Positions 33,331-42,609 of a stretch of DNA of 64,000 nt are shown one piece after another (within the stretch, counting starts at the first letter, position 1; every line of letters begins with the position of its first letter). The DNA lies in assembly GCA_934457145.1 (NCBI GenBank), contig CAKSHP010000009.1:1-64000 (forward strand), given 5' to 3'. The notes below the pieces were generated by a model. The model had not been told where the DNA came from. It was given only the letters and a program-made list of their open reading frames with translations, and ran no database searches. The translations under genes were made by a program, and so were the position numbers. Origin of the DNA: an uncultured Clostridia bacterium (lineage in GTDB: Bacteria; Bacillota; Clostridia; UBA1381; UMGS1253).

Positions 33331-35205
33331 TTAATCAACCAAATCGCAGAGGTTGTTTGAAAATTCAACAGGATCTTCGATATTAAGTCCTTCAATAAGC
33401 AATGCACTTGAATAAAGAAGATTTGTGTATTTTGTTAGCTTATCTTTATCGGTATTGTAAAGAGTTTTTAAAGTGTCGAAAACTTTATGATTAATGTTAA
33501 TTTCCAAAATTTTCTGAGCGTTTACTTTATTATCATTCGGCATTTTATTTAACACTTTTTCCATCTCAACCGATAAATCTCCTTCGCTTGTTATGCAAAC
33601 GGGATGGTTTTTAAGTCTTGCAGTTGCTTTAACTGCTGTAATTTTGCCGTCTAACGCTTTTGTCATAAAGTCAAACAAATCTTTATTTTCTTCTTTTGTT
33701 TCCTTTTCCTTTTTAGCGTCCTCGTCGGATTCAAGTCCGGAGTCGCTTGCTGAAACTGATTTAAACTCTTTATCTTTATAGGTGTTTAAAATTTTGAGTG
33801 CAAATTCGTCAACGTCTTCGGTCAGATACAATATCTCATATCCTTTGTCGCGCGCTGCTTCAACCTGAGGAAGTTTGTCAATCTTGTCTGCGCTGTCACC
33901 CGTTGCATAATAGATATATTTTTGCTCCTCGCTCATGTTCTTGGCATATTCGCTAAGTGTTGTGTACTTCTTTTCTTTTGAAGAAATAAACATTATAAGG
34001 TCTTTTAGAACGTCTTTGTCAGCGCCGTAATTATCATATATGCCGAATTTCAGCTGACGGGCAAAAGCTTTATAAAAAGCTTCATAGTTTTCGCGGTCGT
34101 TTTTAAGCATCGATTCCAATTCGTTTTTGATTTTTTTCTTGATATTTGATGCGATTGCCTTAAGCTGACGGTCGTGCTGAAGAATTTCTCTTGAAATATT
34201 AAGCGATAAATCAGCAGAGTCAACCAAACCTTTAACAAAGCCGAAATAGTCCGGAAGTAAATCTGCACATTTGTCCATAATTAAAACGCCGTTTGAATAA
34301 AGCTGCAAGCCTTTTTCGTATTCTTTTGTATAGTAATCAAAGGGCGGGTGCTTTGGAATAAACATAAGAGCCGTATAGCTTACTATACCGTCGGCGCTTG
34401 TGTGAATAACCTTTGCCGGAGTTTCATAGTCATAAAATTTGTCGCGGTAAAAATTGTTATAATCCTCGTCTTTAAGTTCGGATTTTGACTTTTTCCATAT
34501 AGGAATCATGCTGTTAAGAGTTTCATCTTCCTGATATTCTTCAAAATCCTCGCTGCCCTCTTTTTTGCGGCTTTTTGTAACAAGCATCTTTATCGGATAC
34601 TTAATGTAGTCGGAATATTTTTTAACAAGCATACGGATTTTGTATTCGTCTAAAAATTCGTCATAATTTTCGTCTTCCGTGTTTTTCTTTATCGAAAGAG
34701 TAATCTGTGTGCCGTTTGTGTCATAACTGCAAGGCGTTATGTCATATCCCGATGCCCCTTTAGACTGCCACATAAAAGCTTCGTCGCTTCCGAATTTTCG
34801 GCTTACTACGCTGACGCAGTCGGCAACCATAAATGCCGAATAAAATCCAACACCGAACTGACCTATAATATCGATATCGTCGGAAAGCTCATTCGACTTT
34901 TTAAAAGCAAGCGATCCGCTTTTTGCAATTGTGCCGAGGTTTTCTTCAAGCTCCTTTTCGCTCATTCCGATACCCGTATCGGTAATGGTTAAAAGGCGTT
35001 TTTCCTTGTCGGCGCTTATTCTTATATAAAAATTATCGCGGTTAAATTCAATGTTTTCATCCGAAAGCGACATATAGTAGAGTTTATCTATGGCGTCGTT
35101 TGCATTTGAAATAAGTTCACGCAAAAAAATTTCTTTATGCGTATAAATTGAATTAATCATCATATCCAAAAGTCTTTTCGACTCGGATTTAAATTGTTTT
35201 GCCAT
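33331..35205 (-). CDS. htpG: molecular chaperone HtpG (Hsp90)
   Basis: An ATP-dependent cytoplasmic chaperone of 624 residues. The N-terminal ATPase shows ELISNANDAIDKL, DTGIGMSEKEL and GQFGVGFYSAFMVAD. The middle domain has the SREILQHDRQLKAI stretch with the catalytic arginine. The C-terminal dimer domain is present, with a charged linker. It is preceded by an HrcA-type CIRCE operator overlapping its promoter, so it is a heat-shock gene repressed by HrcA. parS sites follow its stop codon. Confidence 0.96.
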   Translation of the reverse strand: MAKQFKSESKRLLDMMINSIYTHKEIFLRELISNANDAIDKLYYMSLSDENIEFNRDNFYIRISADKEKRLLTITDTGIGMSEKELEENLGTIAKSGSLAFKKSNELSDDIDIIGQFGVGFYSAFMVADCVSVVSRKFGSDEAFMWQSKGASGYDITPCSYDTNGTQITLSIKKNTEDENYDEFLDEYKIRMLVKKYSDYIKYPIKMLVTKSRKKEGSEDFEEYQEDETLNSMIPIWKKSKSELKDEDYNNFYRDKFYDYETPAKVIHTSADGIVSYTALMFIPKHPPFDYYTKEYEKGLQLYSNGVLIMDKCADLLPDYFGFVKGLVDSADLSLNISREILQHDRQLKAIASNIKKKIKNELESMLKNDRENYEAFYKAFARQLKFGIYDNYGADKDVLKDLIMFISSKEKKYTTLSEYAKNMSEEQKYIYYATGDSADKIDKLPQVEAARDKGYEILYLTEDVDEFALKILNTYKDKEFKSVSASDSGLESDEDAKKEKETKEENKDLFDFMTKALDGKITAVKATARLKNHPVCITSEGDLSVEMEKVLNKMPNDNKVNAQKILEININHKVFDTLKTLYNTDKDKLTKYTNLLYSSALLIEGLNIEDPVEFSNNLCDLVD

Positions 35206-35241
35206 TTATAACATCCTCTTTCTTTAGTATATACAAAATTA

Positions 35242-35268
35242 TTAGCACTCTCATCTTACGAGTGCTAA
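35242..35268 (-). promoter_or_regulatory. CIRCE operator (HrcA binding site)
   Basis: TTAGCACTC (35242-35250), a 9-nt spacer, GAGTGCTAA (35260-35268): the exact CIRCE consensus, placed at the transcription start of htpG. Confidence 0.96.
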
Positions 35269-35272
35269 TATA

Positions 35273-35300
35273 ATTCTACCATATATTTCGTATTTGTCAA
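35273..35300 (-). promoter_or_regulatory. promoter of htpG
   Basis: On the minus strand TTGACA (35295-35300), 16-bp spacer, TAGAAT (35273-35278). The start site falls within CIRCE. Confidence 0.8.
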
Positions 35301-35368
35301 TATTTTTTTTGTAGTTTTAACTATTTGTTCATAGTTGAAAATTTTTTGTTACATTGAATATAAAAACG

Positions 35369-35397
35369 TTGACCGCAAATAATTAAAATGGTACAAT
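35369..35397 (+). promoter_or_regulatory. promoter of the 35438 gene
   Basis: TTGACC (35369-35374), 17-bp spacer, TACAAT (35392-35397). Confidence 0.7.
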
Positions 35398-35437
35398 ATA
35401 AAAAAGCATAAAAATAAAAGAAGGTGTGTAAAAGCTT

Positions 35438-36313
35438 ATGAAAAAAGGAAAAAGAAAAGCGGCAAAGATAATATGCGTGGTTTTTGCGGTTTTGATTGCT
35501 GTCGTTTCCGGCGCTGCAATCTGGCAAAAAGATAACATAAAAGCCTTTATACTGTCAAGAAAATATTCTTCAAAAGAGCTTTTGGCACAGATGTCTGAAA
35601 ATGATAAACAGTTAAAAGAAGAAATAGAAAAATACTTCCCCGAAGGAATAAGAGAATATACGGACGAAGAAAAAGAACAGATTGAATCGGGCGAATTAAG
35701 CGAAAAACAGGTTCTTGCAAAAATTTTGTCGGAAAAGAGCGAAGAGCTTGAAAACAAAGAAAATATGACAGATGAAGAACGCGAAATATATGAAAAAATA
35801 GAGCAAATACAAAAGAAAATAAATCCAAACGTTAAAGTGAGCGTCGACACAAGCGATGTTTTGGTTCCAAAACCCGCAAAAGACGCAAACAGCAGCGGCG
35901 AGATAGTTGTTATAGGAAAACCGTCGCAGACGGGCGCAAATAACTCATCAAAAAGCGACCACTCCCCCACTGCCGAGTCAATAATAAGCAAATATGTTTC
36001 GCAGCTTTACGCGCTTGAGGGAAAATATATCGGATATATTGAAGGAGTTGTTTCATCGGCAAAGGGCGAAGCAAAATCAAAAGGACTTACCAAAAAGGAT
36101 ACATCCGCACTTTTGAGCATCGGCGCAAAATACACAAGCAGAATAAATTCGCTTGAGGCTTCATGCGACGGAGAAGTTGAAAACGTTATTTCAAATCTAA
36201 AGCGCGAGCTTAATGCAATCGGGGCAGATACCGGCATAATTTCAACCATACGCTCGGCATATTCAAATGAAAAAAGCCTGAAAAGAGCATATTATATGAA
36301 TATGATTTACTAA
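35438..36313 (+). CDS. exported or membrane-anchored coiled-coil protein, unknown function
   Basis: A 291-residue protein with no family I recognise. The basic start MKKGKRKAAK is followed by a hydrophobic segment (about 10-29) that would anchor it or act as a signal. Residues 45-135 are strongly charged and Glu/Lys-rich, with coiled-coil potential (IEKYFPEG, EEKEQIESGELSEKQV). A low-complexity Ser/Asn linker follows (about 145-170), then a mainly helical C-terminal domain with repeated Ser/Ala/Lys patterns. It lies between htpG and serS and has its own promoter. Confidence 0.7.
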   Translation: MKKGKRKAAKIICVVFAVLIAVVSGAAIWQKDNIKAFILSRKYSSKELLAQMSENDKQLKEEIEKYFPEGIREYTDEEKEQIESGELSEKQVLAKILSEKSEELENKENMTDEEREIYEKIEQIQKKINPNVKVSVDTSDVLVPKPAKDANSSGEIVVIGKPSQTGANNSSKSDHSPTAESIISKYVSQLYALEGKYIGYIEGVVSSAKGEAKSKGLTKKDTSALLSIGAKYTSRINSLEASCDGEVENVISNLKRELNAIGADTGIISTIRSAYSNEKSLKRAYYMNMIY

Positions 36314-36349
36314 ATTTACGGCAAAAATCAAAAAAATTTGAAAAAAACA

Positions 36350-36378
36350 TTGATAAATACTACAAAATATGATATATT
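36350..36378 (+). promoter_or_regulatory. promoter of serS
   Basis: TTGATA (36350-36355), 17-bp spacer, TATATT (36373-36378). Only 35 nt separate it from the start codon, so there is no T-box leader. Confidence 0.6.
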
Positions 36379-36413
36379 ATTCTTTAAAGAAACAATAAGG
36401 AGATATAGTTGGT

Positions 36414-37709
36414 ATGTTAGATATTAAATTTGTTAAAGAAAATCCCGAAATTGTAAAGGAGAATATAAAAAAGAAGTTTAAAGACGAAAAACTTTCGCTG
36501 GTTGACGAGGCAATAAAGCTTTACGACGCTAAAAAAGAGGCAAACAGCAAAGCCGGCGACCTTCGCGCTAACCGCAATAAATACAGCAAACAGATAGGCG
36601 CGTTGATGGGACAGGGCAAGCGCGATGAAGCTGAGGAGCTTAAAAAGCTTGTAAATGCCCAGGCAGATGAACTTCGCGAGCTTGAGGCAAAAGAAAACGA
36701 GTATGAAACAAAACTTAAAGACGTTATGATGAAAATTCCGAACATTGTTGATGCTTCGGTGCCGGTTGGCAGAAACGACGAAGAAAACGTTGAAGTTGAG
36801 CAGTTTGGCGAAAAAACAAAAGTTGATTTTGAAATTCCTTACCACACCGATATAATGGCAAAGTTTAACGGTATTGATAAAGAAGCGGCAGGCCGCGTTG
36901 CGGGTGAAGGTTTTTACTATTTAATGGGCGATATTGCAAGACTTCACAGCGCCGTTACGGCATATGCAAGAGACTTTATGATAGATAAAGGCTTTACTTA
37001 TTGCATACCTCCGTTTATGATAAGAAGCAACGTTGTTACAGGCGTTATGAGCTTTGAAGAAATGGATGCAATGATGTATAAAATTGAAGGCGAGGATTTG
37101 TATCTTATCGGTACGAGCGAACACTCCATGATCGGTAAATTTATAGACACTATGACTCCCGAGGCAGACCTTCCCTTAACTCTTACAAGCTATTCGCCGT
37201 GCTTCAGAAAAGAAAAAGGCGCACACGGTATAGAGGAAAGAGGAATATACAGAATACATCAGTTTGAAAAACAGGAAATGATTGTTATATGCAAGCCTGA
37301 AGAAAGCATGGACTGGTTTAATAAAATGTGGAGCTACAGCGTTGAACTTTTCCGCTCAATGGATATACCGGTAAGAACGCTTGAGTGCTGCACGGGCGAC
37401 CTTGCAGACCTTAAAGTTAAATCATATGATGTTGAGGCATGGTCGCCGAAACAAGGCAAATATTTTGAAGTTTGCTCGTGCTCTAATCTGGGAGATGCAC
37501 AGGCAAGACGTTTGGGCATAAAAGTTAAAGGTGCGGACGGCAGAAAATATCTTGCACACACCTTAAACAACACGGTTGTTGCGCCTCCGAGAATGCTTAT
37601 TGCGCTTTTGGAAAACAATCTTTGCTTTGACGGCAAAAAATACAGCGTAAAAATTCCTAAAGCTTTAAGACCGTATATGGGCGGTAAGGAAATTATAGAA
37701 GAAAAATAA
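36414..37709 (+). CDS. serS: seryl-tRNA synthetase
   Basis: A class II synthetase that charges tRNA-Ser. 431 residues. The N-terminal long coiled-coil arm (about 30-110) holds the tRNA variable arm. Motif 2 reads CFRKEKGAHGIEERGIYRIHQFEKQEM, and motif 3 reads NTVVAPPRMLIALLENN. The motif 3 form, with NNTVVAPP instead of the common NGSGLA, marks a subgroup seen in some Firmicutes. AAGGAG precedes the ATG. A bidirectional terminator follows. Confidence 0.96.
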   Translation: MLDIKFVKENPEIVKENIKKKFKDEKLSLVDEAIKLYDAKKEANSKAGDLRANRNKYSKQIGALMGQGKRDEAEELKKLVNAQADELRELEAKENEYETKLKDVMMKIPNIVDASVPVGRNDEENVEVEQFGEKTKVDFEIPYHTDIMAKFNGIDKEAAGRVAGEGFYYLMGDIARLHSAVTAYARDFMIDKGFTYCIPPFMIRSNVVTGVMSFEEMDAMMYKIEGEDLYLIGTSEHSMIGKFIDTMTPEADLPLTLTSYSPCFRKEKGAHGIEERGIYRIHQFEKQEMIVICKPEESMDWFNKMWSYSVELFRSMDIPVRTLECCTGDLADLKVKSYDVEAWSPKQGKYFEVCSCSNLGDAQARRLGIKVKGADGRKYLAHTLNNTVVAPPRMLIALLENNLCFDGKKYSVKIPKALRPYMGGKEIIEEK

Positions 37710-37717
37710 TCTGATAT

Positions 37718-37753
37718 AAAAAATCGGTGTGAATTTTTTCACACCGATTTTTT
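37718..37753. terminator. bidirectional terminator
   Basis: AAAAAATCGGTGTGAA (37718-37733) pairs perfectly with TTCACACCGATTTTTT (37738-37753). Confidence 0.9.
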
Positions 37754-37812
37754 ATATATTTGCATTGTTTTATGCTGTTTTAAGAATTAAAAAGATGTAA
37801 TCTGTGCGTGTT

Positions 37813-39804
37813 TTATATTATTTTCATTATATCGCGCGTAAGGGCAAGCAAATCCGAGCAGTATTGCGATTTTTTGAATTTTGCGATTTGTCCGTTTTCA
37901 CCGTAAAGCGTTATTGTTTCTTTTTCAAACTTTAAATAGTTTAGATAATATATAAATCCGCAAACATCTTCTTTTTCAAAGAAATCTTTGATACACGAAT
38001 ATAAAATAAATTCTTTTTCGGAATTAATATAAAGCTCCGGAAGTGTTTGTGCATTTTTTAATAAAAACATATTCGTAAACATGCAAACATCGGCAAAATC
38101 CTTAGGCTTTATCGGAGTTTCAAGCTTTTGCCACTGTTTTATGTCAAACCTGTAATAAAGCTCGGGGGAGTCTTTAAAAATTTCTTTTATATATCTTCTT
38201 TCAGTCAGCGTTTGTTTTGCAACCTCGCCGTAGTATAAAATGCCGCTTTCGGCTCCGAACAGTGATTTTGACTGATATATTGCAACATATTTAACCGGTA
38301 GATTTTCCTTAAAAACATATTTTTGCGGTATATAGTAAAAATTTTTTGATATATTTATTTCAAATTGCGCCCTTGTTTTCACAACGCCCGTCAAAACGTT
38401 TTTCCTTTCAAACATCATGTTGTTTTTTAACCTGCAAAAAACGTTCTGGTATTTTAAATCGTCGCTGTCGCCTGTTATTTCTTTTAAAAACTTATCAAAA
38501 TCCGAATCGTAATCGGGCGAAAGCGCGATTGCGTTTTCAAATTCCGAATGTTTGTCATCAAAATAGAAAAGACTGCATTTTGAAATAATGCGGCGTTTGC
38601 TCGTTTTGCCTGTTAAAAGATTCGGATATGCGCAAGTTTTAATAATATCCGTTTTATCGGGAGCTTTTTTATAAACGGCGTCAAATGCATAAATGTTTAA
38701 AAGCGATGCGCGTTCGTCATTTGTTTTAACGCTTATGAAAATGCACGGCAAATCAGGTTTCGGATCGTATTTAACCGAAATTGCAAGGTTTGCTTTGGTG
38801 TTTACAAATTTTGTTTCGCATGGCTTTGTTATATCCGCAAAAAACTTTGTTTCATCAAAAGTAAAAATATTTAAACAAACTTTCTGGCAGAGCTTTAAAA
38901 GCATATCGTTTATTTTTGCAAAACACCAGAATTTATAAAGCATATCGGCATTATCTAACCCGCAAAAATAAAACAGAGATGTGTTTTGAGCTTTGATATC
39001 ATCTATTAAAGAAAGCGGAGCTGATAGAAGCGGTATGTTTTTTAGCATATCGCAAAGACCGGGGTAAAATACTTTTAATTCATTTAAAAGGTTTATGGTC
39101 TTTAAAATATTTTGCTTTAAATTTTTGTTTTTCTCTGTGTTGTATGCATCAATTATTTTATAGCCTTTAAAGGTTCTTTTGGGTGCGGCATTTCTTTTTG
39201 AAAACACAGCGGCAAATTTTCGTCTGCTTTTCGGTTTTAAAAATTTTAACGACTTGTCAGAAACCTTAAAGCTTCGCGGTTTAACGGACGAAATAAGCGT
39301 ATTTAAGTGATCATATATATAAAACGGCGTTTTGTGGTTTTTCACATTATAAAAGCTTAAACCGTCTAATGCGCCGCAATCGTCAAGAAACTTGCGGATT
39401 TGCGAGTCTGCATATTTTCCGATAAAGGAAAGCATGGCGTGCAAATCTTCTTTATATGAATCCATGCCTGCAAACGCTTCAAGTTCGGCATAACCGTAAA
39501 GAGAGGAATTTATATATAATTCAAGCCTGTTAATTCCTGAAAGAAAATTTATCCCGGCGCAGTATATGCCGGAAAAAATTTTTGTAAGAGCCAGCGGATT
39601 TCCGTTTAACAAAAGCTCGGTTCTATCTTCCGGGCTTTTGTTAAGATAAAGAAAATACTTTCCGCTTTGGTATAGCGCATAATTTTTTTCGCATTTAAAA
39701 TTTTCGCTCAGGCTGATATTTCCCGCGCTTTCAGGTCGGTTTTCGTTTTCGCAAAATATGCATATGCTGACCGTGCCGGAAGTTATGTTTAAAACTTCTG
39801 TCAA
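37813..39804 (-). CDS. DUF2357/PDDEXK_7-like nuclease-family protein with altered active site
   Basis: About 663 residues, similar in layout to stand-alone DUF2357 proteins with a PD-(D/E)XK_7 fold. The N-terminal beta-rich region is followed by the family landmark YKFWCFAK (about 288-295). The nuclease region shows KPDL (Asp at about 351) and FDAVYKK (about 373-379), then a DIIKTCAYPNLL helix. The C-terminal extension has KYVAIYQSKSLFGAESGILYYGEV and ELYYRF. In active relatives the FDAxY motif reads DAKY; here the catalytic Lys position is Val (codon GTT). The start is TTG at 39804, with AAGGAGG 8 nt upstream. No McrB-type AAA+ partner lies nearby. Assignment by motif reading only. Confidence 0.65.
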   Translation of the reverse strand: MTEVLNITSGTVSICIFCENENRPESAGNISLSENFKCEKNYALYQSGKYFLYLNKSPEDRTELLLNGNPLALTKIFSGIYCAGINFLSGINRLELYINSSLYGYAELEAFAGMDSYKEDLHAMLSFIGKYADSQIRKFLDDCGALDGLSFYNVKNHKTPFYIYDHLNTLISSVKPRSFKVSDKSLKFLKPKSRRKFAAVFSKRNAAPKRTFKGYKIIDAYNTEKNKNLKQNILKTINLLNELKVFYPGLCDMLKNIPLLSAPLSLIDDIKAQNTSLFYFCGLDNADMLYKFWCFAKINDMLLKLCQKVCLNIFTFDETKFFADITKPCETKFVNTKANLAISVKYDPKPDLPCIFISVKTNDERASLLNIYAFDAVYKKAPDKTDIIKTCAYPNLLTGKTSKRRIISKCSLFYFDDKHSEFENAIALSPDYDSDFDKFLKEITGDSDDLKYQNVFCRLKNNMMFERKNVLTGVVKTRAQFEINISKNFYYIPQKYVFKENLPVKYVAIYQSKSLFGAESGILYYGEVAKQTLTERRYIKEIFKDSPELYYRFDIKQWQKLETPIKPKDFADVCMFTNMFLLKNAQTLPELYINSEKEFILYSCIKDFFEKEDVCGFIYYLNYLKFEKETITLYGENGQIAKFKKSQYCSDLLALTRDIMKII

Positions 39805-39833
39805 AAAAGCCGCCTCCTTACTAAAAATATAAT

Positions 39834-39868
39834 AAAGGGCGCGCAGCAAAATATGCCGCACACCCTTT
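39834..39868 (-). terminator. terminator of metNIQ
   Basis: On the minus strand AAAGGGTGTGCGGCA pairs with TGCTGCGCGCCCTTT (three G-U pairs, 5-nt loop), followed by a U-rich stretch. It sits between metQ and the DUF2357-like gene. Confidence 0.8.
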
Positions 39869-39879
39869 TAAGGATTTAA

Positions 39880-40698
39880 TTAAAATATTGCAACAACAGC
39901 GCCTTCATATTTGTCTTCTATGAATTTGCGGATTTCTTCTGTTTGCAAAGCTTTTAATAAAGCTTTGGTTTTTTCGCTGTTTTCGTTGCCTTCTTTAACC
40001 GCAACTATGTTTGCATAGCGTTTTGCGGCTTCGGAGTTTGCGTCTTCTGTTGCAAGAGCCTGCGAAACCTTAAGTCCGCCGCCTATAGCATAGTTACCGT
40101 TGATAACTGCCATGTCAACGTCTGCCAAAGCGCGAACAAGCTGCGCTGCTTCAATTTCTTCAATAACAAGGTTTTTCGGATTTTCCGCAATATCAAGAAC
40201 GGTTGCCGTGAATCCAATGCCCTCGCGGAGCTTTATAAGATCTAAAGACTCTAAAAGGAAGAGCGCTCTTGCTTCGTTTGTTCCGTCGTTGGGGATAGCA
40301 ATTTTAGCTCCGTCTGCCAAAGCGTCTAAAGAGTTTGTTTTTCCGGCATACAAACCGAACGGCTCATAGTGAATTGCGCCTGCGGAAACAAGATGTGTGT
40401 TGTTGTTTTTGTTAAAGTCTTCAAGATAGGGCAAGTGCTGGAAGTAGTTTGCATCAAGCTCGCCGCTTTCGGTTGCCGTGTTGGGAAGAACATAATCGTT
40501 ATACTCAACAACTTCGAGAGTGTAGCCTTCTTTTGCAAGTGCGTCTTTTGCAGCTGCCAAAATTTCAGCATGCGGAGTTACGCTTGCGCCGACTTTGATA
40601 ACCTTTTCTTTTGAAGCGCTGTTTTTGCCGCAGCCTGTAAATGAGAAAATCATAACTATTCCCAATACAACTGCCAATACCTTTGATAATTTTTTCAT
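39880..40698 (-). CDS. metQ: methionine-binding lipoprotein MetQ
   Basis: The substrate-binding protein of the methionine ABC transporter, anchored outside the membrane. 272 residues with a lipobox SFTGC (Cys23). The NLPA-family signature follows: KVGASVTPHAEIL, YNDYVLPNTATESGELDANYFQHLPYL and the AIPNDGTNEARAL segment. It is the last gene of the metN-metI-metQ operon and lies 17 bp after metI. Confidence 0.93.
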   Translation of the reverse strand: MKKLSKVLAVVLGIVMIFSFTGCGKNSASKEKVIKVGASVTPHAEILAAAKDALAKEGYTLEVVEYNDYVLPNTATESGELDANYFQHLPYLEDFNKNNNTHLVSAGAIHYEPFGLYAGKTNSLDALADGAKIAIPNDGTNEARALFLLESLDLIKLREGIGFTATVLDIAENPKNLVIEEIEAAQLVRALADVDMAVINGNYAIGGGLKVSQALATEDANSEAAKRYANIVAVKEGNENSEKTKALLKALQTEEIRKFIEDKYEGAVVAIF

Positions 40699-40715
40699 TT
40701 TAAAACATCTCCTTT

Positions 40716-41375
40716 TTATTTTATTCGTTTGTCGGACAGTTTGGCAAGCGCCATGCCCAACTCCTGAAATATTTGAACAATGACTACCAGCAAAAGCACC
40801 GTAATCATCATTACATCATTTTGATAACGGTAATAACCGTAGTTAATGCCTATTGCGCCCAAACCGCCGCCGCCTACAAAGCCTGCCATTGCAGAGTAAC
40901 CCAAAATGGTTGTAATGGCAATTGCAGCGCCCGTTATAAGAGAGGGCGTTGCCTCGGGAATAAGCACTTTATAAATAATCTGAAATGCATTAGAGCCCAT
41001 CGACTCCGCAGCTTCTATAACGCCTAAGTCAACCTCTTTTAAAGATGATTCAACCATTCTTGCAACAAACGGTGCCGACGCTATAACAAGCGGAACAATT
41101 GTTGCCGTTGAGCCTATGGTTGTGCCGATAAGCCAGCGCGTGAACGGAAGTATCGCAACGAGCAAGATGATAAACGGAACCGAGCGCAAAAGATTTATTA
41201 TAACGCCCAAAACAGTGTTTATTATTTTGTTTCTGCAAATTCCGTCTTTGTCCGTTATATATAATATAATGCCCAAAGGAAGACCGAAAACATATGCCAA
41301 AGCTGTTGAAACGATAACCATATACAGCGTTTCCAAAACGCCGTTTATAAGCAAATCAATTATTGATTGTGTCAT
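40716..41375 (-). CDS. metI: methionine ABC transporter permease MetI
   Basis: An integral membrane permease of 219 residues with five predicted helices. The EAA loop reads EAAESMGSNAFQIIYKVLIPEATPSLI. It overlaps the end of metN by 20 bp, which implies translational coupling. Confidence 0.93.
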   Translation of the reverse strand: MTQSIIDLLINGVLETLYMVIVSTALAYVFGLPLGIILYITDKDGICRNKIINTVLGVIINLLRSVPFIILLVAILPFTRWLIGTTIGSTATIVPLVIASAPFVARMVESSLKEVDLGVIEAAESMGSNAFQIIYKVLIPEATPSLITGAAIAITTILGYSAMAGFVGGGGLGAIGINYGYYRYQNDVMMITVLLLVVIVQIFQELGMALAKLSDKRIK

Positions 41376-42369
41376 CTTTTCTTTCCTCCTCTTTGTAGAT
41401 TAAATTTTTGTTTTTTAAATATTCGAGCACCCTTTTTGAATCCTCCTCGCTTTCGGGCAGCTGCAAAACCATTTGTCCGTAAGCTATGCCGTCTATAGTT
41501 TGAGTGTTTGCCGCCAAAATATTTACCGCCGCGTGACATTCAAACGCAAGGTTTGAAATTGTCGGCTCAAAGGCGGAGGCGCCGTCGAAAACAATTCTTA
41601 TGCACTTTTTGCCCGCCATGCGCTCTATTGCCTCGGTTTTCGGCAAGATAAGCTCTTTTGCAATCTGCGATTTCGGACGCATAAAAATTTCTTTAACGCT
41701 TCCCTGTTCAACAATGTGGCTTTTGTCTATAACGGCAACCTTGTTGCATATCTGCTCAATAACTTTCATTTCATGAGTTATAACAACAATTGTAACGTTC
41801 ATTTTTTTGTTGATATCTTTTAAAAGCTGCAAAATCGAGCGTGTCGTGTTAGGATCAAGCGCGCTTGTTGCCTCGTCGCAAAGCAAAACCTTCGGATTTG
41901 TTGCAAGCGCCCTTGCAATGGCAACTCTTTGTTTTTGTCCGCCGGAAAGCTGAGCCGGATACGAATTTGCTTTATCCGAAAGTCCGACAAGCTCTAAAAG
42001 CTCTTTTGCTCTTTTTTTTGCTTCGTGCGACGGTACTTTTGCAATTTCAAGCGGATAACATATGTTTTTTAAAACGGTTCTCTGCGCTAAAAGGTTAAAG
42101 CCCTGAAAAATCATTGACATAGACTGTCTTGTTTTTAAAAGCTCTTTTTTTGAAAGCTTTGAAAGGTCTTTGCCGTCAAAAACAACCGTTCCGCCGGTCG
42201 GAATTTCAAGATAGTTTATACAGCGTACAAGCGTGCTCTTGCCGGCGCCCGACAAACCGATTATCCCGAAAATATCGCCCTTTTCGATGTCTAAATTGAT
42301 ATCTTTGATTGCTTCAACGCTGTTTTCGCCGCTTCCGTAAACCTTTGTGAGGTTTTGTAGTTTAATCAA
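41356..42369 (-). CDS. metN: methionine ABC transporter ATPase MetN
   Basis: The ATP-binding subunit of methionine uptake. 337 residues: Walker A GLSGAGKSTLVRC, signature LSGGQKQRVAIARAL, Walker B VLLCDEATSALDP, and a C-terminal NIL domain (about 265-330) that in MetN binds methionine and inhibits transport. The start is TTG at 42369, with GGGGGAG about 10 nt upstream. The 5' leader carries a Met/Cys-rich ORF and an intrinsic terminator. Confidence 0.94.
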   Translation of the reverse strand: MIKLQNLTKVYGSGENSVEAIKDINLDIEKGDIFGIIGLSGAGKSTLVRCINYLEIPTGGTVVFDGKDLSKLSKKELLKTRQSMSMIFQGFNLLAQRTVLKNICYPLEIAKVPSHEAKKRAKELLELVGLSDKANSYPAQLSGGQKQRVAIARALATNPKVLLCDEATSALDPNTTRSILQLLKDINKKMNVTIVVITHEMKVIEQICNKVAVIDKSHIVEQGSVKEIFMRPKSQIAKELILPKTEAIERMAGKKCIRIVFDGASAFEPTISNLAFECHAAVNILAANTQTIDGIAYGQMVLQLPESEEDSKRVLEYLKNKNLIYKEEERKDDTINN

Positions 42370-42399
42370 AGTTTGTTCACTCCCCCAAATATAGTTGCC

Positions 42400-42435
42400 G
42401 TATAATAAAAACGGCAGGATATCTGCGCTCCTGCC
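42400..42435 (-). terminator. leader terminator upstream of metN
   Basis: On the minus strand GGCAGGA and TCCTGCC (42429-42435 and 42413-42419) form a 7-bp stem with a 9-nt loop, followed by GTTTTTATTATA. It lies after the leader ORF and about 30 nt before the metN ribosome-binding site, so it can act as an attenuator. A competing pairing of TGCCG with a downstream CGGCA (about 42396-42400) is possible. Confidence 0.8.
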
Positions 42436-42474
42436 AAAATAATATTCATCAAAATTATTAAAAAGATGAAATAA

Positions 42475-42561
42475 TTATATGATAGAACGCGCTGCAAAAA
42501 GATATGTATCCATGCACATATCCATAAAACACATACCACATGTCATACAAAGCTTTTTCAT
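42475..42561 (-). CDS. Met/Cys-rich leader peptide upstream of metNIQ
   Basis: A 28-codon ORF, too short for most gene finders, with an excellent ribosome-binding site (AAAGGAGG, 8 nt before the ATG). Its middle reads CMTCGMCFMDMCM (codons 5-17): five internal methionines and four cysteines in 13 codons, a composition far from chance. It sits between a perfect promoter and an intrinsic terminator that precedes the methionine transporter genes. By analogy with trp or his leader peptides, ribosome progress through the Met codons would report methionyl-tRNA supply. A separate metal-binding micro-protein (CxxCxxC) is the alternative. Confidence 0.7.
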   Translation of the reverse strand: MKKLCMTCGMCFMDMCMDTYLFAARSII

Positions 42562-42609
42562 ATTCAGCGCCTCCTTTTTTAAATACTACTAATTCACTAT
42601 GTTTAGTTT

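Noticed and set aside
36314..36413. Ser T-box before serS
   Set aside because: The gap is only 100 bp, with a promoter 35 nt from the start codon; no room for a T-box.
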